Assembly: GCF_009720825.1 (NCBI RefSeq)
Contig: NZ_WNKY01000024.1
Location: 22,927 to 86,926 of the forward strand
DNA from: Duganella radicis
GTDB lineage: Bacteria; Pseudomonadota; Gammaproteobacteria; Burkholderiales; Burkholderiaceae_D
Reading direction: 5' to 3'
Length of the DNA: 64,000 nt
Position numbers and translations under genes: made by a program
Notes under the pieces: generated by a model
Databases searched by the model: none
What the model was told of the DNA's origin: nothing
The model's input: the letters and a program-made list of their open reading frames with translations, nothing else
In this document: positions 47,585 through 56,089 of the stretch, piece after piece
Numbering within the stretch: position 1 is the first letter of the stretch
How the letters are laid out: every line of letters starts with the position of its first letter

Positions 47585-48963
47585 GGTTGTACTCCTTTAT
47601 TCGATGGCAGACGGCCGCCCAGCGCGGCCTCCAGATTGGCTTGCGCGGTCCAGTAGTCTTTCAACGCGCCGATGTAGCCGCTGACGGCGGTGGCTTGTTC
47701 ACGCGCGTCGGCCAGCAGCTCGAAGACGCTCATCAGCATGCCGTTGTAGCGCAACAGGGTTTGATCGGAAATCTGCTTGCGCAGCGGGACCACGTTGTCG
47801 CGGTAGTGGCGCGCCAGATCGTAGGAGGCGCGGTAGTCGGCATAGCTTTCACGCGCCTCGCTGCGCGCGTCAACCGCCGCTTGCGCCAGCAGATTCACCG
47901 ATTGCATATACGTCGCCTCCGCCCGCGCGACGCGTGCCGAGCCCCAGTCGAACAGCGGAATCTCCAGCGACAACTCATAGCCGCGCGTCTTCACGCCGCC
48001 TTCGGAATTGCGCACCGCGCCCAGATCGAGCACATTGATGAAGCGCGTGGTGCGCGTCAGTCCCAGCGTGGATGCGGTTTGTTCGGTATCCAGTCTGGCG
48101 GCTTGAATGTCCAGCCGTTCGTTGACGGCGGTTTGCTCGACATCCGCCAGCTCGCGCGGCGCCGCTGGCAAATCGGGCAGATGGTCCGGCAAGCGGTAAG
48201 ACGCCGCCTGCTCGCCGCTCAGGCCCAGCAAGCGAGTCAGCTTCTCGCGCGCGGCGACGGCGGCTTTCTGCGCGTGCACCGCGTCGGCCAAGGCCTGCGC
48301 GTGATACGCCTGTTCGCGCGCCAGATCCAACGCGCTCCAGTTGCCGGCCTTGCGCATGCGCCCTGCCAGCTCGGCGCCCGCTTGCGCCGAAGCTTCCACC
48401 TGTCTGGCGTAGTCGGCGATCTGCGCCGCCGCGACGGCGTCCACCCACGCGCGGCGCGTATCGGCGGCCACCTTCAACGCCTCATTCGCCGCCAGCAGTT
48501 TGGTTTGCTCAAAGCGGCGGCCCTCGATACGGCTGGCCATCGGCGCGGTGATCAAGCCGATCAGATTAAAGGTCAGCGTACGTTCGATGCCGACTTCACC
48601 ACCGCCATGGCTGCGCTTAAAGTCCAGCACCGGATTTTGCAGGCGGCCGGCCTGCACCAGATCCGCTTCCGCCACGCCCAGCGACCAGTAGCTGGCTTGC
48701 AGTCCGCGGTTGTTGAGCAGCGCGATTTGCACCGCATCGTCGGCGGCCAGCGGCTGCTCCAGTTTCTTGCCGATGACGGCGGCCAAAGCGCGCGCATCGT
48801 CTTGGTTGCGTGGCAGGCGGCCGGCGACGCTGGCGCTGACGCCGGTGCGCTGTTCGCTGATGCCGGCGGCGGCGCTGAAACCGCCATCGCCGGACAGCGC
48901 CGCGCAACCGCTGAGCAGCAGCACCAAGCCGGCGCTGCCCGCGAGTTTATACAGACAATTCAT
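47581..48963 (-). CDS. TolC-family outer membrane efflux lipoprotein, copper-locus type
   Basis: The protein is 460 residues with a lipoprotein signal (LVLLLSGCAAL) and two outer-membrane-efflux repeats (helix-rich, TRRAWVDAVAAAQIADYARQVE; ARESYADYRASYDLARHYRDNVVPLR). It forms the outer-membrane channel of tripartite export, but no inner-membrane pump or adaptor is in the window, so it may serve a distant one or work with the periplasmic multicopper oxidase. The next gene overlaps by 4 bp (ATGA). Confidence 0.9.
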   Translation of the reverse strand: MNCLYKLAGSAGLVLLLSGCAALSGDGGFSAAAGISEQRTGVSASVAGRLPRNQDDARALAAVIGKKLEQPLAADDAVQIALLNNRGLQASYWSLGVAEADLVQAGRLQNPVLDFKRSHGGGEVGIERTLTFNLIGLITAPMASRIEGRRFEQTKLLAANEALKVAADTRRAWVDAVAAAQIADYARQVEASAQAGAELAGRMRKAGNWSALDLAREQAYHAQALADAVHAQKAAVAAREKLTRLLGLSGEQAASYRLPDHLPDLPAAPRELADVEQTAVNERLDIQAARLDTEQTASTLGLTRTTRFINVLDLGAVRNSEGGVKTRGYELSLEIPLFDWGSARVARAEATYMQSVNLLAQAAVDARSEARESYADYRASYDLARHYRDNVVPLRKQISDQTLLRYNGMLMSVFELLADAREQATAVSGYIGALKDYWTAQANLEAALGGRLPSNKGVQP

Positions 48964-49023
48964 GTCCTCTACCTCAAAAAATCGTTAGGGAATACCCAGC
49001 CCGCGGACGGAGCTTGGGTGTGA

Positions 49024-49401
49024 TCAGGCGTGGCGGCCTTGAGGGGGACGTTCGGGATGGGCCAGGTCGACCGCAGGGAGGAAATCGGCATAGAAAGCCG
49101 CAACGCCGGCCGATGGCAGCAGCGGCGTGGGAATCGCCAGCGCCAGCAAAGGCGCGGCGGCGGCACAGCACGCGGAGCCGCTGCACTTCATGTTGTTATG
49201 CGGAGAGGATTTGTCGCCATGGCCGGCTTGCGCCGCCAGCATGGCCGCGTGATCGTGCGGGCCGGATGGCATGGCCATGGCCACAGCCGTCCCCGTGGTC
49301 GCCGGAGCGACGCACAATTGCATCTGCGCGGCGGCATACCCTTGGTACGGGAGCGCCAGCAGCATCAGCCAAACGACGAAGGATCGGAGCAGAACGGTCA
49401 T
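49024..49401 (-). CDS. Small periplasmic His/Met/Cys-rich protein of the copper operon
   Basis: The protein is 125 residues with a signal peptide (FVVWLMLLALPYQGYAAA). The mature part contains metal-ligand clusters: MAMPSGPHDHAAM, then PHNNMKCSGSACCAA, then a C-terminal FYADFLPAVDLAHPERPP. The layout matches uncharacterised small proteins next to copper oxidase genes, which may include DUF2946-like members. Copper binding is a reasonable inference. It is probably first in the operon with the TolC-like and multicopper oxidase genes, 60 bp upstream of the former. Confidence 0.75.
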   Translation of the reverse strand: MTVLLRSFVVWLMLLALPYQGYAAAQMQLCVAPATTGTAVAMAMPSGPHDHAAMLAAQAGHGDKSSPHNNMKCSGSACCAAAAPLLALAIPTPLLPSAGVAAFYADFLPAVDLAHPERPPQGRHA

Positions 49402-49433
49402 GGCGGCTATGTTATCACAAGCCGTGATGTCGT

Positions 49434-49673
49434 TCAGGCCAGCCTTGTCGTCGGGTTGGCGATGATGTTATCGACCTGGATACACGCCTCGTTGCGGGCG
49501 GCGGCCAGCGCCTCATCCTCGGTGGCGCGCACGAATTGCATCGTGGCGCCCTCGAAGATTTCCTCGCCGGCGGCGGTCACCCGCGCCAGGTCACAACTGG
49601 CCGTCCATTTGTGATCCGTGGTCGGCAACGCGGTCGGGATGATAGCCCAGCCCTTGTAATGAAGCTTGTCCAT
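49434..49673 (-). CDS. Small conserved hypothetical protein
   Basis: The protein is 79 residues from ATG 49673 with AAGGAGG 6 bases upstream. The sequence (KLHYKGWAIIPTALPTTDHKWTASCDL, then GATMQFVRATEDEALAAARNEACIQVD) suggests a compact alpha+beta fold with no signal or membrane segment. I do not recognise a named function. It stands alone between the copper operon and the M28 gene. Confidence 0.65.
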   Translation of the reverse strand: MDKLHYKGWAIIPTALPTTDHKWTASCDLARVTAAGEEIFEGATMQFVRATEDEALAAARNEACIQVDNIIANPTTRLA

Positions 49674-49732
49674 GATGGCCTCCTTACTCTGGCTTTCAGC
49701 ATACCACCATTGGCGCAGGGCTGCCGCCCGCT

Positions 49733-51163
49733 TTATTCCTGTTCTGGCGGAACGCGGCCGATGTTCTCATCCATATTGGCCAGATACCAGGTCAGCGAGG
49801 TCATGACGGCGACGTGGCGCTTCAACTCCAGCGGATTGACCTTGTCCAGCGTGTCGGCCGGCGTGTGGTGGTAGTTGAAGTAGAAACTGGAATCGACCAG
49901 TGGTTCGAATACCGGCACGCCAGCGCGCTCCAGCGGGCCGGTATCGGCGGCGCCGGCGATGTCATGACGCTCGAAGATGCCGGCGCCGATCGGCTCCAGC
50001 GCGGTTTTCAGTGGTGCGAAGTACTTCACCATTGGCGGCGTCACGCTGCCGATGAAGCCAAACGGACGGCCGCCGCCGCTGTCGGATTCAATCGCGGCAA
50101 AGTGCTTGTCCAGCTTATCCTGGTTGGCGTCGAAGTAGGCCTTGCCGCCACGGGTGCCGTTTTCCTCGTTCATCCAGGCGATCACGCGGATGGTGCGGCG
50201 CGGCTTGAGGTTGAGCTTTTTCAGGGTGTCGATCACCGCCATGGCGCCGGCCACGCCAGTGCCGTCGTCGTGCGCGCCGGTGGCCAGGTCCCAGGAATCG
50301 AGGTGGCCGGAGACGATCACCACTTCATCCGCCTTGTCGGTGCCCGGCAGGTCGGCGATGACGTTGTAGCTGTCCGCGTCCGGCAGGGTTTGCGGGGTCA
50401 GGGTCAGGTGCATTTTCAGCAGGCCGCGCGCCGACAGGCGGCTCATCAGCATCGCATCTTCCGCCGTCACGGCGGCGGCGGGAATGCGGTTTTCCGCCAC
50501 CACGCCGGTGGCGCCGGTGTGGGCGATGCGGTAATTGGCGCCGCCGACCGAACGCACCAGCGCCGCCGCCGCGCCCATGTCCGCCGCCACTTTAGGACCG
50601 GCGAAACGGAAGCCGGCGCCGTGGCCATAGGCCGGGCCGGCGTGGCCGCGGTCCGCCATCTCCTGGTCGAAGGCGACGTCGAACAGCACGATGCTGCCCT
50701 TGACCTGCGCGGCTTTGGCTTTCAACTCATCGAAACTGCGCACGATGACCACCGGCGCGGTCAGGCCGGCAGCCGGGGTGGCGCCGGAACCGCCAAGGGC
50801 GGTCAGCACCACTTTCTGCGTGATGCCGGCCGGGCGGCCGGTGTACTCCACCAGTTCCGCCGATTCGGCGCCGCGCACCCAGTGCGGCACTTTGACCGGT
50901 TGCAGCGTGACCGTCGCGCCAATCTTGCGCATGGCGGCCGCCACCTGTTCCACCGCCGCAGCGGCGCCCACGGAGCCGGACAAACGCGGCCCCACCAGAT
51001 CGGTCAGGTCGGCCAGGCGCTCGTAAGCCCAGTCGCTCTTCATTGCGCTGTCGCGGATCTGGCCCAGGGTGGCTGGGTCGTTGGGAGCGGCGCCGGCGCC
51101 GACACACAGCAGGCTGGTGGCCAGCACGGTCAGCGACATGGATTTCTGGTAGAGGGATTTCAT
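49733..51163 (-). CDS. M28 family zinc peptidase, secreted
   Basis: The protein is 476 residues from ATG 51163, with AGGAAC just upstream and a signal peptide (SLTVLATSLLCVGAGA); the in-frame ATG at 51229 has neither. An N-terminal part with a PA-like inserted domain (about 110-260) precedes the catalytic domain. Zinc ligands and catalytic residues appear as VSGHLDSWDLATGAHDDGTG (His, Asp), WMNEENGTRGG (Glu-Glu) and a C-terminal YHHTPADT (His). Relatives are aminopeptidases or glutamate-carboxypeptidase-like enzymes acting in the periplasm or outside the cell. Confidence 0.92.
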   Translation of the reverse strand: MKSLYQKSMSLTVLATSLLCVGAGAAPNDPATLGQIRDSAMKSDWAYERLADLTDLVGPRLSGSVGAAAAVEQVAAAMRKIGATVTLQPVKVPHWVRGAESAELVEYTGRPAGITQKVVLTALGGSGATPAAGLTAPVVIVRSFDELKAKAAQVKGSIVLFDVAFDQEMADRGHAGPAYGHGAGFRFAGPKVAADMGAAAALVRSVGGANYRIAHTGATGVVAENRIPAAAVTAEDAMLMSRLSARGLLKMHLTLTPQTLPDADSYNVIADLPGTDKADEVVIVSGHLDSWDLATGAHDDGTGVAGAMAVIDTLKKLNLKPRRTIRVIAWMNEENGTRGGKAYFDANQDKLDKHFAAIESDSGGGRPFGFIGSVTPPMVKYFAPLKTALEPIGAGIFERHDIAGAADTGPLERAGVPVFEPLVDSSFYFNYHHTPADTLDKVNPLELKRHVAVMTSLTWYLANMDENIGRVPPEQE

Positions 51164-51288
51164 GCGGTTCCTGTACAGATGAGTGAGTAGCCGGAAACGA
51201 TAACCGATCGTGATGATCTTGTCATCCATATTGATTTGCTATCGAGGTTGCACTACCATGAAACTTCAACTTTCAGAAGAAAGCGCCT

Positions 51289-51855
51289 ATGCTCAAGGGT
51301 CAACTCTGCACCGTACGCCACCTGGTGACCGCCGATCTGAACACCTTCATCGCGCTGGCCAACGACCTGCCCTCGCGCGGCGACTATTTTTCCACGCACT
51401 TCAAATCGCCGGAAACCATGCGCAGGGAGTTCATGCAGAACGGCTTCGTGACCGAGGACAGTGAACTGTTTGTGATCGAGGACGCGCAACACCATGTGAT
51501 CGGCGTGATCACCCACTTCAAAAGCCGCACCCCGGTCTCGCGCGAAATCGGCTACCGTCTGTTGGAGCCGAAACTGACCGGGCGTGGATATGTAACAGAG
51601 GCCTGCAAGCTGCTGGTCGATTACCTGTTCAACGTTCACCCCTACCACCGGCTGGAATTATTGACCGCCCCGGAGAACGTGGCCTCGGTGCGCGTGGCGC
51701 AAAAATGCGGCTTTCAGGCCGAAGGCACGCTGCGCCAATCCTTCTTCATCAATGGCCGTTACCAGGACGTGACGGTATTCAGCCTGCTGCGCCCAGAGTG
51801 GGAAGCACAACGTCTCCAAATGTTACAAGCCATTACCGGCAAGGGCGGTTTGTAA
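51289..51855 (+). CDS. GNAT family N-acetyltransferase (RimJ/RimL-like)
   Basis: The protein is 188 residues. GNAT core: LFVIEDAQHHVIGVITHF (beta strands), then the acetyl-CoA motif region GYRLLEPKLTGRGYVTEACKLLVDYLF, and APENVASVRVAQKCGFQAEGTLRQSFFINGRYQDVTVFSLLRPEW, the RimJ/RimL/ribosomal-protein-like C-terminus. It transfers an acetyl group to an amine of a protein N-terminus or small molecule. No neighbour suggests the substrate. Confidence 0.92.
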   Translation: MLKGQLCTVRHLVTADLNTFIALANDLPSRGDYFSTHFKSPETMRREFMQNGFVTEDSELFVIEDAQHHVIGVITHFKSRTPVSREIGYRLLEPKLTGRGYVTEACKLLVDYLFNVHPYHRLELLTAPENVASVRVAQKCGFQAEGTLRQSFFINGRYQDVTVFSLLRPEWEAQRLQMLQAITGKGGL

Positions 51856-51952
51856 GCATGTGTATAAGACGTGGCGCGAATTTTTCAGGGGTTTATAGTG
51901 GAGTCACTGGCTAGCGAATCATTCCGGTTCAGGCCACAGCAAGGGGATTACC

Positions 51953-52378
51953 ATGTTGAGCAAAAAATTAATGGGTGTAGCGTTACTGACCGTAGCAGCA
52001 GTATCGTCGTCGGCATACGCAGGCGACCGTGATTTCAACACGGTGGCCGGGGCTGTGGTCGGCGCCGCGATCGGCAACAGCGCCGGTGGCCGCGACGGCG
52101 CCATTGTCGGCGGCCTGGTTGGCGCGGCGGTGGGCAACAGCATCCGCACCTCGGATGACCGCTACTACCGCGGCCGTGACCGTGGCTATGTCGAGACCCG
52201 CGTCTACTCGCAGCCTGCGCCGGTGTACTACGAGCGTCCGGCTCCGGTCTACTACGCGCCGCCGGTACGCTACTACGAACCGCCCCCACGGGTGGTGTAC
52301 GTTGAACCGGCCCGCCCGTACTATCGCGAGGAACGCTGGGAACGCCGTCACTACCGTCACGATCGCTGGGATCGTTAA
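51953..52378 (+). CDS. Glycine-zipper envelope protein with Tyr/Pro/Arg-rich tail
   Basis: The protein is 141 residues with a signal peptide (VALLTVAAVSSSAYAG). A glycine-zipper segment with two repeats (VAGAVVGAAIGNSAGGRDGAI, VGGLVGAAVGNSIR) is followed by a tail rich in Tyr, Pro and Arg (YYERPAPVYYAPPVRYYEPP). Such proteins sit in the outer membrane or periplasm of many proteobacteria, some induced by envelope stress; function is not known. A strong terminator follows. Confidence 0.88.
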   Translation: MLSKKLMGVALLTVAAVSSSAYAGDRDFNTVAGAVVGAAIGNSAGGRDGAIVGGLVGAAVGNSIRTSDDRYYRGRDRGYVETRVYSQPAPVYYERPAPVYYAPPVRYYEPPPRVVYVEPARPYYREERWERRHYRHDRWDR

Positions 52379-52392
52379 TCTTCCAGCCACAG

Positions 52393-52419
52393 AGCCCCGA
52401 ATTTTTCGGGGCTTTTTTT
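52393..52419 (+). terminator. Rho-independent terminator after the glycine-zipper gene
   Basis: AGCCCCGA (52393-52400), loop ATTTT, TCGGGGCT (52406-52413), followed by a run of T to 52419. Confidence 0.92.
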
Positions 52420-52454
52420 CGTCCCTCCGCTAGGTGTCTGCGACGGGGGATACT

Positions 52455-53492
52455 ATGACGACAGCAGACGCAATCATCGCTTTGGAACTCGGCCATTACC
52501 GGCTGCGCGAGCAGATCGGCGGATCGGCCTACGGCATCATCTGGCGCGCCAGCGGGCCGCAGGCAACGCGCGATGTGGCCATCAAATTAATCAATCAGGA
52601 GCAGATGGCGCGCGCCCTGCCCGCCCAGCGGGAACGCTGGATCGCCAGCGCCAATAACGAAATCGCATTCTTGCAATCATTGGAGCCGTGGGACGAGCGG
52701 CATATCGTGCGCCTGCTGGACAGCGGCTGGCACGAAGGATTGCCGGTGCTGGCGCTGGAGCTGATGGGCTCCGATCTGGGCAAGCACATGGTGGCGTTGA
52801 AAGGCCGGGGCGAGACGGTGCCGCTGCCGCAAGTTCTGGGCTGGATCGCGCAGATCAATCAGGCGCTGGCCAAGGTGCACCAATATGGCTGGCGGTATCT
52901 GGACCTGAAACCGGCCAATGTGCTGCTCGATCCGCATCTGAACACCGTCAAGCTGGCCGATTTCGGCACCAACCGCGCGTTGGGCAGCCTGCAAGCGCAT
53001 TCGTACGCCGGCACCGCCAACTGGCAGGCGCCGGAGCAATTTTTTCCGGCCGATGGCGGCGGCTACGCCACCGGCGCGCGCAGCGATTACTTTTCGCTGG
53101 GCGCACTGCTGTATTTTCTGGTGACGGGCGGTCTGCCGCTGCGGTTTTGCAGCGATTGCGGACAGGCTTATCGTGAACATCATGTCGCCGGAGCCGACCT
53201 GCTGCGCGGGCGTAATGGCGGCGAGATTCCAACGGCGCTGCGGCCGCAGGAAGAGGAGCGCTTTGCCGCCGCCATCCCCGCCGGCCAGCGCGATGCGGCA
53301 CTGGATCTGTTGCGCGCACTGCTGCATATCGATCCCGCCAAGCGTCCGCGCCACGCCATCCAGATCAGCCGCATGCTGAACGCGATACAGGGCGTCAAGC
53401 CGGCGCGCGATGCGTTTGACGCCGTCAATCCGATCCACGGCATGCGCCGCCCGACGGCGCTCAACGGCTGGCAAACCGTGCGGGAGGCATGA
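52455..53492 (+). CDS. Soluble Ser/Thr protein kinase, first gene of the kinase-SEDS-FHA-PP2C cluster
   Basis: The protein is 345 residues from ATG 52455 (GGGGGA just upstream). A Hanks-type kinase domain fills residues 15-310: glycine loop LREQIGGSAYGIIW, VAIK (Lys 44), C-helix Glu near 69, catalytic loop YLDLKPANVLL (Asp 150, Lys 152, Asn 155), DFG at 169-171 and APE at 192-194. The His-Arg before the catalytic Asp is replaced by Tyr-Leu, so it is a non-RD kinase. Unlike PknB it has no membrane helix or PASTA domains. The stop overlaps the start of the SEDS gene (ATGA). Targets are likely the FHA proteins or the SEDS protein of the cluster. Confidence 0.93.
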   Translation: MTTADAIIALELGHYRLREQIGGSAYGIIWRASGPQATRDVAIKLINQEQMARALPAQRERWIASANNEIAFLQSLEPWDERHIVRLLDSGWHEGLPVLALELMGSDLGKHMVALKGRGETVPLPQVLGWIAQINQALAKVHQYGWRYLDLKPANVLLDPHLNTVKLADFGTNRALGSLQAHSYAGTANWQAPEQFFPADGGGYATGARSDYFSLGALLYFLVTGGLPLRFCSDCGQAYREHHVAGADLLRGRNGGEIPTALRPQEEERFAAAIPAGQRDAALDLLRALLHIDPAKRPRHAIQISRMLNAIQGVKPARDAFDAVNPIHGMRRPTALNGWQTVREA

Positions 53493-56086
53493 TGGCAATC
53501 GCGATGAAACGCCCTGCCCAGCCACGCCGACTGGTGCCGCGCCCCACGCCGGCCGAACACACCGCTGCCGCGCTGCGCATGCTGACCATGGCTGCGGCCC
53601 GCAACAGCGCTCTCGCTTTGGTGCTGGTTCTGCTGGCCGGACTATGTGCGCTGCAAGCGTGGGCGCTGCTGCGCGCCCCGGAGGCGTGGTCGCCTGTCGC
53701 GATCACGGTCAGGCTGGCGGCCGGTGACAGCATCACGCTCGGCCAGCGCGAATTGGCCGCGCCGCAGACGGATCGCAACCATCTGGCGCTGCGCCGGGAT
53801 GCGAATGGCGGCTGGTGGGTGCGCAATCTCAGTACCACGCGCCAGCTGGTGCTGCTGCGCGATGGCAGCGAGCAGCGCCTCGGCGCCACGCCGCTGCAAG
53901 GCCTGCAAGGTTTCCAGATCGATGGCGCAGTGTTTGATATGCACTCTGCCGACGCGCGCCGGGTGAGCTTCACGCGCAATGGGCATACATGGCTTTACGA
54001 TGGTGCGACCTTGTATCGCGATGGCCGCGCGCAGGCCAACTGCCCTGAATCGCGGCTGGCATCCAAAGCGCTGTCAGCGTGGAATCGCGCCGTGCCCCTG
54101 GCGCTGACGATCGCGCGGCCGCTGGCATTCGGCGGCAATCTCTATTGCGATAACCGGCTGGGGCTTGAGCAGGTGACCGCCGGCGCGGCCACGATCTCCC
54201 GCGTAAACAGCCGCTTGCAGCTGTCCGCCGCCAATCCGGATGGCGACCGCGCCGCCGTGCTGGCGGGGCAAACGGATTTGCGCAGGCAGGAAGCTGCGCT
54301 GAGCGGCGTGAATGCCATCATGGTGGGCCATACGCGCTTGCAACTGACGGCCAGTGGAGACCAGTTGACCATGCAGCCATCCCGCCACGTCAAGCTTTAC
54401 AGCGAACCGGAATTGAAGCTGCCGGCGCAAGTCAGCTGGCAATGGCAGCAACGCACGTTGTGGAGCGGGGGGAATGCTCACGCTATCTGGATCGCCCTTG
54501 CCGTGTCGGCAGCGATGCTGGCCGCCAGCGTGATTGCCCGCGGGGCTGCCGCGGCGCGGGTGCAAGGCGCCTCTGCTGGCGGCGTGGCCGGGGCGCAGAC
54601 CGCTGCTGCGCGGACGACGGAAGGCGCCACGACGGGCGGCATGACCAAATCGCAGGTCATTGCGGCACGGGCGGCTCAAGTCGCGTCGGCTCGCGGCATG
54701 GCAGGACGGCAGCTCGGCGGATCGTGGGCGGGCGGGGTGGCGATGGTCGCCGGCGTGGTCGCGGCGGTCGGCATGCTGCTGGCGGGCCTTGTCGCGCTGA
54801 TCGCACAGCGATCGGGCTACGCACCAAGTGCGGCGTGTTCGCTGCTGTTGGGTGCCTGCGCGCTGCTGTTGTGGCTTGCGCTGCCGGGCCGCCTGACGCT
54901 GGCGACTGGGGCCGGTGTGGTCCTATTGGCCATCGGCCTGCTGGCGCAACTGGAACTTGGACTCGGCGCGCCGGAGTCGTCCTGGCTGCGCTACTATCAG
55001 AAATCCGCCGCCATGCTGGCCATCGGCGCCGGCCTTGGTGGCCTGCTGCGCACGTGGGCACAACATCAGGCGGCGCGTGGTATGCAGCTCCAGCAGCGCA
55101 GCATCGAATGGATACTCGCGCTGTTCGCCGCAGTGGCCCTGGCCGCGCTGGCCGCGCAAGTCCTGTGGGGCGACGAAACCGGCGTCTTCGACCTGCAACC
55201 GGTGGAGCTGGCCAAACTCGCGCTGACCGCCCTCACCGCCCATTGTCTCGCCCTGCGCTTCAACTGGCACAACGGCCCGCAACGGCTGGTCGACCACGGC
55301 GCACGCTGGCTGCAACTGATCGCACCCGCCCTGCTGTTCCTGGCCCTGCTCGGCCTCGCGCTGGTGCAGGTGGACGACTTCTCGCCGCTGATCCTGTTGC
55401 TGGTCTGGAGTACCGGCATGGGCCTGGCCTACGCCATCGCCGCCAGCAACCGCGTGCTGGCCGCCGTGCTGCTGAGCGGTGCGCTGCTCGCCGTGGGCGT
55501 CGTCGCCTACTTGCGCATCGTCGGCACCGACGATCTGATACGCTGGGGCTTTTACGCCGACCGCTTCCTGGTGTGGCTCAATCCCGCCGAACACCCGCAT
55601 ACCGGCCAACAACTGCTACAGGGCGCGCGCGCCATCGGTGACGGAGGCTGGACCGGCGCCGATCACTGGCTCGGCCTGCGCTCCCTCGGCCAAAGCGCCG
55701 GCAACGTGGCGCAGATTCCCGCCGTGCAGGACGACTTTGCCGCTTCCTTCTTCCTCAACCGCCACGGCCTGCTGGGCGGGCTGCTGCTGTGGGCCGTGCA
55801 GGCAGCCTTCCTGATTGGGATCGTGCTGACCGCGATGCACGCCTATCGCAAGGGCGCCGGCGCGCGCAACTTTCGCCATGCGTGGCTGGGCCGCTTTCGC
55901 TACTTCACACTGTGCGGCGGCGGCGCGTTCGTGCTGGGCCACTTCCTGCTTTCGTGGGGCACCAACCTGGCGATCTTCCCCATCATGGGCCAGCCGATGA
56001 GCTTTTTGTCGGCCGGCGGCAGCCATCTGCTGTTTTTCCTCTGCCCCCTGCTTACCTTCTGTGCGATATCTTCCGAAGGAGTTTGA
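53489..56086 (+). CDS. SEDS-family (FtsW/RodA-like) membrane protein with extended N-terminal domain
   Basis: The protein is 865 residues; starts at 53489, 53492 or 53504 are possible, with GGGAGG at 53482-53487. A first membrane helix (about 38-60) is followed by a roughly 250-residue soluble part that includes an FHA-like beta stretch (ITLGQRELAAP, WWVRNLSTTRQLVLLRDG), a second helix near 330 and a low-complexity Ala/Gly/Thr stretch (about 350-405). From about 410 there are around ten helices of the SEDS fold with QPVELAKLALTALTA, DRFLVWLNPAEHPH, IPAVQDDFAASFF and PIMGQPMSFLSAGGSHLLF. SEDS proteins polymerise glycan strands together with a class B PBP; none is next door. The usual FtsW/RodA is about 370-410 residues, so this fusion is unusual. 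Confidence 0.9.
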   Translation: MMAIAMKRPAQPRRLVPRPTPAEHTAAALRMLTMAAARNSALALVLVLLAGLCALQAWALLRAPEAWSPVAITVRLAAGDSITLGQRELAAPQTDRNHLALRRDANGGWWVRNLSTTRQLVLLRDGSEQRLGATPLQGLQGFQIDGAVFDMHSADARRVSFTRNGHTWLYDGATLYRDGRAQANCPESRLASKALSAWNRAVPLALTIARPLAFGGNLYCDNRLGLEQVTAGAATISRVNSRLQLSAANPDGDRAAVLAGQTDLRRQEAALSGVNAIMVGHTRLQLTASGDQLTMQPSRHVKLYSEPELKLPAQVSWQWQQRTLWSGGNAHAIWIALAVSAAMLAASVIARGAAAARVQGASAGGVAGAQTAAARTTEGATTGGMTKSQVIAARAAQVASARGMAGRQLGGSWAGGVAMVAGVVAAVGMLLAGLVALIAQRSGYAPSAACSLLLGACALLLWLALPGRLTLATGAGVVLLAIGLLAQLELGLGAPESSWLRYYQKSAAMLAIGAGLGGLLRTWAQHQAARGMQLQQRSIEWILALFAAVALAALAAQVLWGDETGVFDLQPVELAKLALTALTAHCLALRFNWHNGPQRLVDHGARWLQLIAPALLFLALLGLALVQVDDFSPLILLLVWSTGMGLAYAIAASNRVLAAVLLSGALLAVGVVAYLRIVGTDDLIRWGFYADRFLVWLNPAEHPHTGQQLLQGARAIGDGGWTGADHWLGLRSLGQSAGNVAQIPAVQDDFAASFFLNRHGLLGGLLLWAVQAAFLIGIVLTAMHAYRKGAGARNFRHAWLGRFRYFTLCGGGAFVLGHFLLSWGTNLAIFPIMGQPMSFLSAGGSHLLFFLCPLLTFCAISSEGV

Positions 56087-56089
56087 ATC

